NCBI GenBank assembly: GCA_030528605.1
Contig: JAUMYO010000006.1
Coordinates: forward strand, 1-53,610
Source: Peptostreptococcaceae bacterium
GTDB taxonomy: Bacteria; Bacillota; Clostridia; Peptostreptococcales; Filifactoraceae
Direction of reading: 5' to 3'
Length of the DNA: 53,610 nucleotides
Part shown: piece by piece, positions 1 to 9,800 of the stretch
Numbering within the stretch: position 1 is the stretch's first letter
Layout of the letters: each line of letters opens with the position of its first letter
The notes under the pieces: model-generated
Databases searched by the model: none
Seen by the model: only the letters and a program-made list of their open reading frames with translations
Told to the model about the DNA's origin: nothing
Program-made: the position numbers and the translations under genes

Positions 1-163
1 TATACAAAACCCGATAGAAAGCATAGAAACTTGTTCCATCTTTTTACTCAATGTAGTCGATAAAGTTCTCCACGAATATCGGGAAGTATCATCCATAAGG
101 ATCGGGTCGACACGATAGGTTCAAATAAGTTTTAATATGCTTATTTTATCGGATAATAGTATA
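1..163. repeat. MITE-like intergenic repeat, subfamily A, copy A1
   Basis: The right end reads TCGGATAATAGTATA. Its reverse complement matches the left end TATACAAAACCCGATA with a few differences, so the element has imperfect inverted ends. The interior contains GGAAGTATCATCCATA followed by a GATCGG-rich stretch, which recurs in copies at 282, 33312 and (inverted) 41243. The left boundary coincides with the window start, so the element may extend outside. No open frame of note. Confidence 0.6.
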
Positions 164-169
164 AAATAG

Positions 170-211
170 GGAGCTGTTGCAGGATGTGATCATTCTACAG
201 CAGCTCCTTTT
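170..211 (+). terminator. Hairpin with T-run (intrinsic terminator)
   Basis: The 10-base arms GGAGCTGTTG and CAGCAGCTCC pair with one G-U wobble and are followed by CTTTTG. It is oriented to stop plus-strand transcription entering from left of the window. Confidence 0.6.
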
Positions 212-216
212 GCATA

Positions 217-256
217 CAAAAAAATGGCTCACTCTTTTGAGCTTGCCATTTTTTAT
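217..256. terminator. Bidirectional A/T-flanked hairpin
   Basis: AAAAAAATGGC is mirrored by GCCATTTTTTAT around a loop containing CTCTTTTGAG. The A-run on one side and T-run on the other mean it can terminate transcription from either side, including the minus-strand NEAT gene that ends at 416. Confidence 0.6.
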
Positions 257-281
257 AGGCTTGAAACGACCTCTCCGATCT

Positions 282-406
282 CATACTGAAACCTGATAGA
301 AAACACGAATGTTTTCACTCTCTATTCGATACGATCGATACAGTGGTCCAACAAATGTTTGGAAGTATCCTCCGTAGGGATCGATCGTATGGGATCAATG
401 AGTATA
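282..406. repeat. MITE-like intergenic repeat, subfamily A, copy A2
   Basis: Left end CATACTGAAACCTGATAG; the right end ends in GAGTATA. The interior has GGAAGTATCCTCCGTAGGG, the subfamily A signature. The left end is matched almost exactly, in inverse orientation, by the end of the copy at 41381. Confidence 0.6.
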
Positions 407-415
407 GATATCAGA

Positions 416-1333
416 TCAGTCGTTGATCATGATCAGACTACCGTTTGCCTGTTTTTCAAAATCAACTTTGTTTCCGAATGCTTCGCCGATAAATCTTAGC
501 GGCACATAAGTTCTTCCTTTTTGCATACTTGCCGGTACATCCAACTTGATCATATTTGTAGTCGTACCGTCATTCACTTTCGCTTCCGCCTTGTTCATCA
601 CAAGTGTAAGAGTCTTTCCATCCTTTACTGCAGTGATCGTTTGAGTTGCAGCATCCCATTTTACTTCCGCATCAAGTGCTTCAAAGATCGCACGAAGAGG
701 AACAAGGATCCTTCCATCTTTAGAGACCGGCGGTGTATCGAATTCCACTTTCTTATCGGATACATAGACCTCGATGCCACTCTTTACCATCGGCTTGCCT
801 TCCATTTTTTTGTCATCGTCCATCTTATCATCTTTTTTAGGCTCAGACTTGTCATCCTTGATCTCTTTCGCTTTTGTCCAGTCGAATACTAAAATCGCCT
901 TCTGCTCTCCGGCACCTTCTTTTCCGCCTGCGATCTTATCCATCGCATCTACCCAGACTGCGATCGTTACTTCGTTCGGCTTTACCGCATCGACCTTAAA
1001 TTCCACTTTTGTATCATAAGGCTTCATATCAACAGATGATTTGCTAGCCTCAACCTTTTTGTCCCCTTCGATCACAAACAATTTGTTGATATTTTCTTTT
1101 GCAGAACCGATCTGTACCGGCTGAAGATAGATCGTAACCTCGCTTGTCTTTTCATCCACAACGACTTTTGCTTCGGGCTTCAATCCCTGGTTCGCCATAG
1201 ATGGCTTGTTTTTTTCATGCGCTTGCACCATCTTTACAGGTACCATATACTCTTTGTCATTGTCTGCAAACGCAGGGATCGCAGTAAGTGCCAAAAGCCC
1301 CGCACACAAAAAACTCACTAATCTTTTTTTCAT
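416..1333 (-). CDS. Secreted NEAT-domain heme protein with copper amine oxidase-like C-terminal domain
   Basis: Predicted 305-residue secreted protein. Residues 1-23 are a clear signal peptide ending near AFAD. Residues 28-153 form a NEAT domain with the lip motif PSMANQGL and the terminal strand AILVFDW. A Lys/Asp-rich linker (154-180) leads to a copper-amine-oxidase N-type (stalk-like) domain (183-305) with two ILVPLRAIFEAL / TYVPLRFIGEAF repeats. I chose the ATG at 1333 because it precedes the signal peptide and has AAAGGA upstream; an in-frame extension to 1543 has no such support. NEAT domains bind heme or hemoglobin, so this is probably a secreted hemophore or a wall-associated relay; the C-terminal domain may give surface retention. 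It is the last gene of the heme locus and follows the protease gene by 160 bases, possibly with its own promoter. The NEAT domain lacks an evident Y-x-x-x-Y heme-ligand pair. Confidence 0.85.
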   Translation of the reverse strand: MKKRLVSFLCAGLLALTAIPAFADNDKEYMVPVKMVQAHEKNKPSMANQGLKPEAKVVVDEKTSEVTIYLQPVQIGSAKENINKLFVIEGDKKVEASKSSVDMKPYDTKVEFKVDAVKPNEVTIAVWVDAMDKIAGGKEGAGEQKAILVFDWTKAKEIKDDKSEPKKDDKMDDDKKMEGKPMVKSGIEVYVSDKKVEFDTPPVSKDGRILVPLRAIFEALDAEVKWDAATQTITAVKDGKTLTLVMNKAEAKVNDGTTTNMIKLDVPASMQKGRTYVPLRFIGEAFGNKVDFEKQANGSLIMIND

Positions 1334-1437
1334 AACATTCCTTTCTTTCGGCAACGATCCATCGTATATTCGAGGATCGTATCTATGCCATCTGTTGAAT
1401 AATATCCTTAATAAAAATTTTTTCAACGATCTACTCA

Positions 1438-1487
1438 AATACCACGGGAGGAGAGAGATCTCCCCCCTTTTTTTGAGCATGGTATTC
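1438..1487. terminator. Nested hairpin between protease and NEAT genes
   Basis: The inner stem GGGAGGAGA / TCTCCCCCC is followed by seven T on the plus strand, and an outer arm pair AATACCA / TGGTATT encloses it. Genes here run on the minus strand, so its best terminator orientation is opposite to them; it may work in both directions or be an RNA-processing hairpin. Confidence 0.45.
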
Positions 1488-1493
1488 AATATT

Positions 1494-4400
1494 TTATCGG
1501 AACACAAAGGTTTCGACCAATGGCTTCGCTCCCAATTCTTCAAACAGGTCGATCGTTAGCTCGACGCTCTGCTCTGTCACTTGGCTTGGTAATGTGAAAG
1601 TAAATTCGTTCATACCATTGACGACCGTTGCCTTGATCACTTGACCGTTGACTTTGATCGCCGAAACTTTTGCTTCAAAATCTTGACCATTCAATGGTAG
1701 TGTCACCATCTTCGTCATGATCTTATATTCATAAGCTCCGTTGCCGATCTGCTTTACTTTCGCCTTACCCTGAAGGAAAGCATTCAGTCCGCTGTTCTTA
1801 AAGGATATCGACTTGTCTCCTTCTGTAGAGCCGCCTCCTTGCTTCGGTGTCAATGCCTCACGCTTCGCTTTTAGATCGGCTGCTGCTTTATTTACGGCAT
1901 CTTGTAGCGATCTCTTGTTGTAGTAGACCTGCTTCGCTTCCTTCAGCGCTTTACGGAATTCACTCTTCCCTTCAAGCTCATAGCGGCTAAGGTCTATCTG
2001 CTCCGATCTGTTGATCTCTTCTTTCAGAGCTGTTTTGTCAGCCTTTGATTCCACTCCCGCCAATGCTAAACGAAGGTCGATGATCACACTTTGGATCTCT
2101 TCTTGTGTTATTGCATCGTCATCATCGTCCTGATCGGTCTTCTTATTATGAGCTTGCGCTTTTTTCAGCACTTCCTTCGCATCTTTAAGAGCCGTTTCCA
2201 GTTTTTGGACCGTATTCTCTTTGTAAAGATCTTTTTGCTCGACCACTTTATCCGATTCTTTGATCAAAACTTCAAGCTGAGATGTATCCAGTTTTCCGTC
2301 TTTTCTCTTCAAGTTTTGGATCGCTCGATCAAGCATATTGATCGTATCGTTGATATGCTTTTCCGTGTTATACTGAGGATCTTTTGACATAAAGACCAGT
2401 TCTGCTCCCTGGATCGCCAGAGTCAGGAACTCAACACTCTTCTCTTCATATTGATCTCCCAAGCTTTCCAAGATCGCCTTTGCCTCATCGATCTTAGCTT
2501 TTAGAAGCGCTTTATTTCCTTCTCCCTTTAAGAGAGACAGTCCTTTGATCGCTTCATTCAGCTCTTTGATCATAGCGTCTATATCATCTTGAGTTGCAGA
2601 TGGGTCTTCATATAGCTTTTGCGCTTTGTCCAACGCTACTTCAAACACTTCCCATCCATCCGGATCATAGTCGTTTTCTTTGAAATCTTTGACCTGATTG
2701 ATCAGGATCATCAAGTCGCTCTTGTCGGTCGGAACAGGGATCTGAGCCTTCCCTTTGATCAATTCCACTTCTACCGTGTAATTCGTTGATCCGTGCGGCT
2801 TGTACTCCTGCTCTTCTACGCCATAGCCGGCAACATTTGTCACATAGATCTTAAATGGTAAGTTACGCAACAAAGTTACCTGTTTGCTGTTCTCATTCGC
2901 TTCAAGGTCAAGCTTATACATCGTATTATGGACATCCTGTCCTCGGAATACCAGGGTCGCTTTACCTGTATAGCCATTTCTTTTGAGGTTGACCGTAACA
3001 GCATGCGGTTCTTTTTCGATAAGTTGGACTGTCGGATAATTTGCCTGTAGTCCGGTCTTTTTGACGACCAGGTTTTCACCGTTGACAACATATGCAACAT
3101 ATTTGACCGGATCAAATTCTCTCGCCGTGACCTTATACTCTCCTTCCGGAACGATCGCTACATATTGCGTCCTGCTTGATTCAGATACGGCAAAGTACTC
3201 CTTTCCGGTGTTCTTATCGATCAGAACAACTTTCATATTGCTGTTTCTCGGCTTATCGACCATGATTATTACTTTGGTTTTGTTTTTGTAAGAGAATTTC
3301 ACTTCTACTACTTTGCTGTGATCCGCTTCAGTGATCTCAAATTCGATGCGGTCCTTATCCACTTCAAAATTTTCATCCACTTCAGTGATCAAAAGAGTAT
3401 ATCTCCCAACTTTCAGATCATACGGATCGACCGTATGCCCTTCGGAGTCTTGAACGATCCATTTGAATTTATCCATCGGAACGGATCCCGATGAGATGAT
3501 CGGTGAAACGATGACCATTCTTTCGTTTCCGGTCTTGATCGACTTGTCGAGCGGAAGCTGGATCGCATTTCGCGCATGGTCTTGGATCTTTAAGACAGCT
3601 GTTTTCGGATCTGTTCCGGCAGGAAGCGTAAATACGCCTTGCTCATTTGCTTTATAACTGTCTTTTCCGATCAAGATCTCTTGTGTTCGGATCCCGGATC
3701 CTTCTTCGATCACCTGAAGCTTGTACTCTCCCTTCGCTTGATCATAACTGCTCTTGGCGATTCGAGGGAATGTCGTATCTATCGTGATCGGGAATTGGAT
3801 CGTTTGTGCTTTTGTATAGCTTTCTCCGTCCGGTTTTACTTTTACTTCAAAAATATATTTTCCTTCCGGCATTTGAAGACCTGCAAGGTTTGTACCGTCC
3901 CATCTCCAATGCGGTTTTGTCGAGACCAGATTCGGTCCGCCAAAAGGACCCAGGATAACATAATTTTTCATCCCGAAATCATTCGGTCTTGAAACATTAT
4001 AGATCGGATCTAATTTTGTTTTATCCGCTCCATCATAAATATTGATCTCAAAATCTTTATAGTTTCTCAAGAACGTTCCGACAAAGTTTGCGGTGTCCGC
4101 TCTTCCGTCATTGTTCGGAGAAAATGCAATATTATCGAGCGCAAATTTCGGAGCCTCGAATGTGCTGCCTGCATCCTGTCCCAATACGACCTCTTCTCCG
4201 GATTCTTTGGAAGAAAGATGTGTAAACGCATTCGCTACGATATCGGTTTTTTCATAATAATATGGTTTTGTGCCTTTTTCCAAGTGATGATAGATACTCG
4301 GATCGATCACCGGTATCGTTTCCCAATCGCCTTTGAATCCGACGAAAGGCACACTGATCTTCGCTTCGCTTGCTACTTTCGGCTCAAAGAATACAAATCC

Positions 4401-6764
4401 TTCAAGGAAGAATCCGTTCGGCATCTCTTTTTCAAACTGTGCCATTTTTCCCGCATCCAGAGCAAAGGTTACCGTAAAGTCCTTCGTACTCTTAGCATCT
4501 ACAGTGATCTCTTGAGACGCAGATCTCTCCACATTTCTAGGCTTCAGCATGATCTTGCCGTTTTCTACGGTATCCGTATTCAACTCGGCATGGTAGCTGA
4601 ATGTTTTCGGTTCATTCGCATAGTTACGCAAAGTACCTTTGATCGTTACAGTATCTCCTGTGATATTTCGCAGATTGATACTTGAGATATGATTCGTTCC
4701 TTCGATCACAACGGAAGAGCTGATCACTCCTGCAAGGTTCAAAAGCCCTGCTCCCTGACCTCTCGGCGATCCGTGAGCACCTGTTTTCGGATCAAGGAAC
4801 GGCGTTGACGTACTCATCAACAGATTTTTGATCAATCTGTGCTTTTCTGCGCCTTGGATCTCAGGAAAATTCTTTTCTACATATTGTTTTGCAATGGCGA
4901 TACCTCCGGCAACATGCGGTGTTGCCATCGAAGTTCCGCTCATTTTATCATAAGAGTTCTGGTTGACACTTGAATCGATCTGTCCTCCCGGAGCAGAGAT
5001 ATCCGGCTTTAAGTTTCCTTCCGGAGAAACTCCCCAGCTGGAGAAGTTTGAAACTCGGTATCCGGTAGGATTTACATGTGCTTTTTCATCCGTCTCGAAG
5101 AACACGGTATAATGAGGATTTTTCTTCAAGTACTCGCCGTCTTCTTTGCTGATAAAGACGGAAGGGATATTTACATTCTCGACTCCTGCCATATGCGTCA
5201 GACCGAATTCGTCAAGATGATTGTAAACGATAACGACAGCCGCGCCTTTTTTCTCAGCATTTCTAATTTTTTCAGCAAAGCTGAAGTCTTTCTTTCGTCC
5301 TTCCCCTTCGCCGTCACCACGCTGGATCAGAGCAACTTGACCTCTGACTTTGTCAGGGAACTCATCTTCATATCCATGACCACAGTTTACGACCAAAAGT
5401 GCTTGATCCGGGAAAGGCTTATCGTCTGTCGGCATGTAAAGCAACAGCTTTTCTTTTCCCGGTCCCTCCGTTACACGGATCCCTCTTTGTTTGATCTCGG
5501 CATTGTCGACTGATGCGACCGCAAGTGACAGATCCGCAACTGCCGGAGAGTTTGTCAGACCGAAGTCCGGATTGCTTGCTCCCGGTCCTTCCAGTGCCCC
5601 GAATCCCATAAAACCGTCATTACCGATCGCGATAGCAACAACGATGCCCGCAGCTTGAGCTCGTTTAAGTGCGTTGATCGTTGTTTGCTCCATTCTGCCA
5701 TCTGTCGTTCCTGTCGCACCCAAACTCATGTTGATACTGTCCGCTCCAAGCTTTACGGAATCATCGATCGCCTTGTTATAGATCTCCGGAGTGGTCCCTC
5801 CAAAAAGTACATTGGCACCGAATGCTCTCATCACGGCAATTTGCGCTTCCGGAGCGACTCCTTGCAGCTTTTGAGTATTTGCAGCAATGATCCCGGCAAC
5901 GTGCATACCGTGAGATCGTTTTGATGTCTCTGTTATGTTCTGATTTTTATCAGCATAGTTATATCCGAAAGGAACTTTGTCATTAAAGTATCTCCCTCTG
6001 GATAGATCATGCTCTTGCACCAGACGGTCCGTTGTAGCCGCGTCTTGGATCTTTCTTCCATCCGGCGATATTCCCGGCTTTGTGAAAATATCATGTGTCG
6101 GATCTCCGCCGGAGTCGATCACCGCGATCAATTGACCTTTTCCGTTAAATCGATTCCCAACTCGAGGGACATTGATCATATTGTTGCTTGACGCATCTCT
6201 CAGAGAAAATCCGCTTCTCCCCGGAAGTTCAGGCGGAGCCGGGATCACTCTATTTACTTCTACCGTAAATACTTCCGGTAGAAGTACGATCTTTTTCGCA
6301 TCGGCAAAAGTCGTACGGATCGCCAAGCCGTTCAAAGCAACATCATAGGTCTCGGTCACTTCATATTTGACACCAAGATCGTCGATCGCTTTGATCAAAA
6401 GGTCTTGTGATCTTTTTGCATACTCTAATTGTGCAGATAATCCATTCTCGGAGCGCACCTGCGAAATATCCGGTGCGACCAGAGCATGTTTTTCTGCCAT
6501 GGTTTTATCGTTGATCTCCGCAATAAATCGGATCTCGGAATCATCCTGATATTTTGATCCGGCCTGTCTCAAAAAATCAAGCAATACCGGATCTCTCTGC
6601 AACTTTAGATCTGCTACAGCGGATGATCCTTCTTCCGTATTCAGAGATACCATCTCAAACAGATCCTCAGCGGATCTGTTCAAAGGATCTGCATAGCCGT
6701 ACGGTGCAAAAGAAGAAAGCACTAAAGTTGCTGATAAAACCGCGGATAAAATTTTGCGTTTCAT
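1494..6764 (-). CDS. Large secreted S8 subtilisin-family protease (C5a peptidase/lactocepin-like) with FIVAR repeats and C-terminal NEAT-like domain
   Basis: About 1756 residues. Signal peptide 1-26, propeptide-like region about 75-180, then the S8 catalytic domain with Asp218 (AVIDSGGD), His286 (SHGMHVAG), oxyanion Asn383 and Ser613 (GTSMATPHVAGG); numbering counts a TTG one codon upstream. A PA domain (about 450-555) is inserted before the serine motif, followed by an fn3_5-like domain (about 694-812) and an SPNNDGRAD module typical of C5a peptidase and lactocepin. Helical FIVAR-type repeats occupy about 1340-1640. The last 105 residues resemble the NEAT domains of the upstream giant protein (see findings). 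The ATG at 6764 has AGAGGAGG seven bases upstream. No sortase motif or SLH domain is visible, so attachment is unclear. Inference: it cleaves hemoglobin or another host protein to release heme. All catalytic residues are intact. Confidence 0.9.
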   Translation of the reverse strand: MKRKILSAVLSATLVLSSFAPYGYADPLNRSAEDLFEMVSLNTEEGSSAVADLKLQRDPVLLDFLRQAGSKYQDDSEIRFIAEINDKTMAEKHALVAPDISQVRSENGLSAQLEYAKRSQDLLIKAIDDLGVKYEVTETYDVALNGLAIRTTFADAKKIVLLPEVFTVEVNRVIPAPPELPGRSGFSLRDASSNNMINVPRVGNRFNGKGQLIAVIDSGGDPTHDIFTKPGISPDGRKIQDAATTDRLVQEHDLSRGRYFNDKVPFGYNYADKNQNITETSKRSHGMHVAGIIAANTQKLQGVAPEAQIAVMRAFGANVLFGGTTPEIYNKAIDDSVKLGADSINMSLGATGTTDGRMEQTTINALKRAQAAGIVVAIAIGNDGFMGFGALEGPGASNPDFGLTNSPAVADLSLAVASVDNAEIKQRGIRVTEGPGKEKLLLYMPTDDKPFPDQALLVVNCGHGYEDEFPDKVRGQVALIQRGDGEGEGRKKDFSFAEKIRNAEKKGAAVVIVYNHLDEFGLTHMAGVENVNIPSVFISKEDGEYLKKNPHYTVFFETDEKAHVNPTGYRVSNFSSWGVSPEGNLKPDISAPGGQIDSSVNQNSYDKMSGTSMATPHVAGGIAIAKQYVEKNFPEIQGAEKHRLIKNLLMSTSTPFLDPKTGAHGSPRGQGAGLLNLAGVISSSVVIEGTNHISSINLRNITGDTVTIKGTLRNYANEPKTFSYHAELNTDTVENGKIMLKPRNVERSASQEITVDAKSTKDFTVTFALDAGKMAQFEKEMPNGFFLEGFVFFEPKVASEAKISVPFVGFKGDWETIPVIDPSIYHHLEKGTKPYYYEKTDIVANAFTHLSSKESGEEVVLGQDAGSTFEAPKFALDNIAFSPNNDGRADTANFVGTFLRNYKDFEINIYDGADKTKLDPIYNVSRPNDFGMKNYVILGPFGGPNLVSTKPHWRWDGTNLAGLQMPEGKYIFEVKVKPDGESYTKAQTIQFPITIDTTFPRIAKSSYDQAKGEYKLQVIEEGSGIRTQEILIGKDSYKANEQGVFTLPAGTDPKTAVLKIQDHARNAIQLPLDKSIKTGNERMVIVSPIISSGSVPMDKFKWIVQDSEGHTVDPYDLKVGRYTLLITEVDENFEVDKDRIEFEITEADHSKVVEVKFSYKNKTKVIIMVDKPRNSNMKVVLIDKNTGKEYFAVSESSRTQYVAIVPEGEYKVTAREFDPVKYVAYVVNGENLVVKKTGLQANYPTVQLIEKEPHAVTVNLKRNGYTGKATLVFRGQDVHNTMYKLDLEANENSKQVTLLRNLPFKIYVTNVAGYGVEEQEYKPHGSTNYTVEVELIKGKAQIPVPTDKSDLMILINQVKDFKENDYDPDGWEVFEVALDKAQKLYEDPSATQDDIDAMIKELNEAIKGLSLLKGEGNKALLKAKIDEAKAILESLGDQYEEKSVEFLTLAIQGAELVFMSKDPQYNTEKHINDTINMLDRAIQNLKRKDGKLDTSQLEVLIKESDKVVEQKDLYKENTVQKLETALKDAKEVLKKAQAHNKKTDQDDDDDAITQEEIQSVIIDLRLALAGVESKADKTALKEEINRSEQIDLSRYELEGKSEFRKALKEAKQVYYNKRSLQDAVNKAAADLKAKREALTPKQGGGSTEGDKSISFKNSGLNAFLQGKAKVKQIGNGAYEYKIMTKMVTLPLNGQDFEAKVSAIKVNGQVIKATVVNGMNEFTFTLPSQVTEQSVELTIDLFEELGAKPLVETFVFR

Positions 6765-6785
6765 CAAATATCCTCCTCTAGAAAG

Positions 6786-6813
6786 GTCGCCGGCGGCATT
6801 GACCGCCGACGAT
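6786..6813. promoter_or_regulatory. GC-rich intergenic hairpin
   Basis: A stem formed by GTCGCCGGCGG and CCGCCGACGAT around CATTGA lies in the short gap between the stop of the giant NEAT gene and the ribosome binding site of the protease gene. There is no T-run, so it looks more like an mRNA-stability or partial attenuation element than a full terminator. Confidence 0.5.
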
Positions 6814-6823
6814 CCGGTCTACA

Positions 6824-9800
6824 TTAATTTCTACTTGCTGTCATGATCACATCATATGCCCAGTGAGTCTTGCTCACATCGGTGTATGCCTCTTTGTTTT
6901 CGGTATTGGATGCGATCTCAAATGTTCTGCTCATCATTGCCACAGCTTCCGCTCGGGTGATCTCTCGATCCGGCTTGAATGTGCCGTCACTGTATCCTGC
7001 GATGATGCCTGCTTCGATACAAGATGCGATCGCTGATGCTGCCCAATGATCTGCCGGTACATCTTTCATCTTCTTGTCAGATGCCGGTAAGTTTTTAAGT
7101 TTTGCCAGAATATACGCATACTCTGCTCGAGTGATCGCCTTGCTTGGCAAGAACATACCGTCTTCACTCATACGGATATATCCCAAAGATGCCATCTTAT
7201 TCGCTGCTGCCGAGTACCATAGACCGTCTTTCACATCTTTGAATGCCACTTTTTCTTTCGCTTCATCTTCGATCAATTCCATAAACATTGCCGAAACTTC
7301 CGCTCGAGTGATCTTATTGTTCGGTCTGAACTGTCTGTTCGGATATCCGCTCATATAGCCTCCGCTCAAGATGCTGTTGATCCTCTCCAGTCGAGCCGAT
7401 TCAAGGACCGCCTGAAGTTTTTGCAGCGCATCTTTCTCTTTGTTTTGATGAGCTTCCAATGCTTTGCTGATCGCTTTGATGGTTTCCGGTTTATAATACT
7501 TCTTATATTGTGCAGTGTCTTTGTTGTTGATGATCCGTTGTGCTTTTTCTACAAGCTCTTTTTCAGATCGTCCCGGTCCCGCCAAAGGTACTTGGTTATC
7601 CGGGATCGTAGTGCCGCCTGCTCCTCCAGGTGTTCCTCCACCGATCGGTGCAGAATTGTTTCCGGTCCAGTCAAAGACAACATACGCCTCTTGTCTTCCC
7701 ATCACGCTGACTCCGTCGACCTCAAAGGATATCAGAAGTTCCGAAACTTTTTCATTCAGCGTGAAAGTATATTCTTTCGACGATTCGTTGATCGATTCTA
7801 TAATGTTTGCGCCGGAATGATCCGGTAAGTTTATTGAGGATACGGTCCCTCGGATCTTTTGACCGCCAAAATCTACTTCCATCGGATCGAAAGTAAGGGT
7901 GTAAGTGTACTCATTTCCTTTGCGAACTACTTTTGCTCTCTTGTTCAAAGATCCGTTACCCATCGATGCTTCATTGCTGTTCTTCTTCTTCAGCCATACA
8001 TTAACAAAAGATGTCTCTTCCGTAGAGCCCGATCCTCCTCCTCCAGGAGGTGTTACCGGAGGTGCCGGCGGTTTCGGTGGTGGGGTCACATTCCCTTGAT
8101 CATCGATCTTAAGGTCTCCATTCCAGTCCAGAACAAGCAATGCTTCTTGCGGACCTGTATGTCCCTGTACAGCCGGATCGGTCGTGATCCGGATCGCTAA
8201 TCTTGTATCTTCAAGAGAATTCTCATCTAAGATCACATTCTCAAACATATCCAATGTGAATACGCCTTTTTGCCCTTCTACCGGAGCGGCCTTCATCCAC
8301 TTGTCTCTTAGTTTGACTTCCAATGTTTTCACACTTGCTTTGACTGTAGCACCTGAAAGCACATCGATCGTAGCATTCGATCTCTTGATCGCAAGCTCTT
8401 TGAACTTAAATGTCATCGTTACCAGCTTGAACGGTCCGGAAGTCTTGTCACTCGGTTTGACAGTGACTGCTTCCAGCGCTTTGTCTGCCATCGAAGTTTT
8501 TTTGCCGTCCGGTGTCAGAACACGAGCCGGTATTTTTTTGCCATCCAGCGGTACTTCCGGTTTGGACGGAACATAGTTTTTGTTCCAATCCAGAAGCAGA
8601 TCCGCTTTATAGTTTTTATTGAAGCCGTTTCCTTTTGCTGTAAATTCTATTGGCAATTTTGTGTCTTGATTCTCATCCGTCACCATTGATACCGGTATTT
8701 TGAAAGTAAATACGCCTTTTGAGATCTTTGTAGCCTCTACTTTGTTGTTTGAGCCCAGATCTACGAATAGGGTATCTATCCCGGCGGTAATGGCTCCCAT
8801 CGTAATGTCGTTAAATTGAAGTTTTATTTCGTACCGATCTCCGATCGTTTTGACCGCTACATCATTGACCAACGCATCATTTGCCATAGACAGCTTGTCT
8901 TCATTTTCTTTCAAGATATATGCCTTGATCATTCTGTCAGGATCCGGTTGAGCCTCCGAATCCCCGAATACAAGATCTGCATCGAAGTCCTGAGACATCA
9001 GCTCTACTCTAAATTTGATCGGTACTCTTTTGAGTTCTTGATCCAATTCAAAAACATATTTCTTCTCATAGTCACCTTGGATCGGTATTGGAGCGATCTC
9101 TGTCGGAACTCCGTTGATAAGAACTCTGAAGTTGCTGATGTCGCCCTTTACATTGGATACCGTGATGGATCGATACTCGATGGTATAACGATACTTTTCA
9201 CCTATTTTTTCGATCTTCGCGATCGGGTTAAGCCCGTCATTTACCATTTGCATCTTAGTATTTTCGTTTCTTCGGTTGATCTGTACTTTTACATTCTTTG
9301 TACTGATATCCGGCTGCTGTGAATCTCCGCTCGATGTCCCTTCGACCGTATTCTCGAGCTGGACCGCAAATCCGAAAACCCCTTTGATCATCAATTTTTT
9401 TGTCAAAGTATATCTGTCCCCGGTCTTCATCGTAGGATCTTGATATGTTTGGACCAATCCTTCTTTCGGATTTTGTTGCAAAGTATTTCGGAATAGTTCT
9501 TGACCATTTTTCATAATGATCGTTTCAACTTCCCATTCGATGCCCTTTTTGTTTAGGATGCTCTGGATCGCTACATCTCTTTCCAAGCCTCTGTCAACTT
9601 TATGATAATCCCTTCCTTGACCCAAAAGGTATTTCAGGAATTCTTCTTTTGTCTTGAACTCTTGGACGCCTCCATAGCGTGGACTGTCTCCCTGATCCCA
9701 ATAATATAGCTCCAAGATGTCAAACTCTTGGTTCAGCTCGATCTTTCCTTTGGAAGCTGTCAAAATGCTTCCGATACTTCCTTTTTGAGGATAGTAAGTC

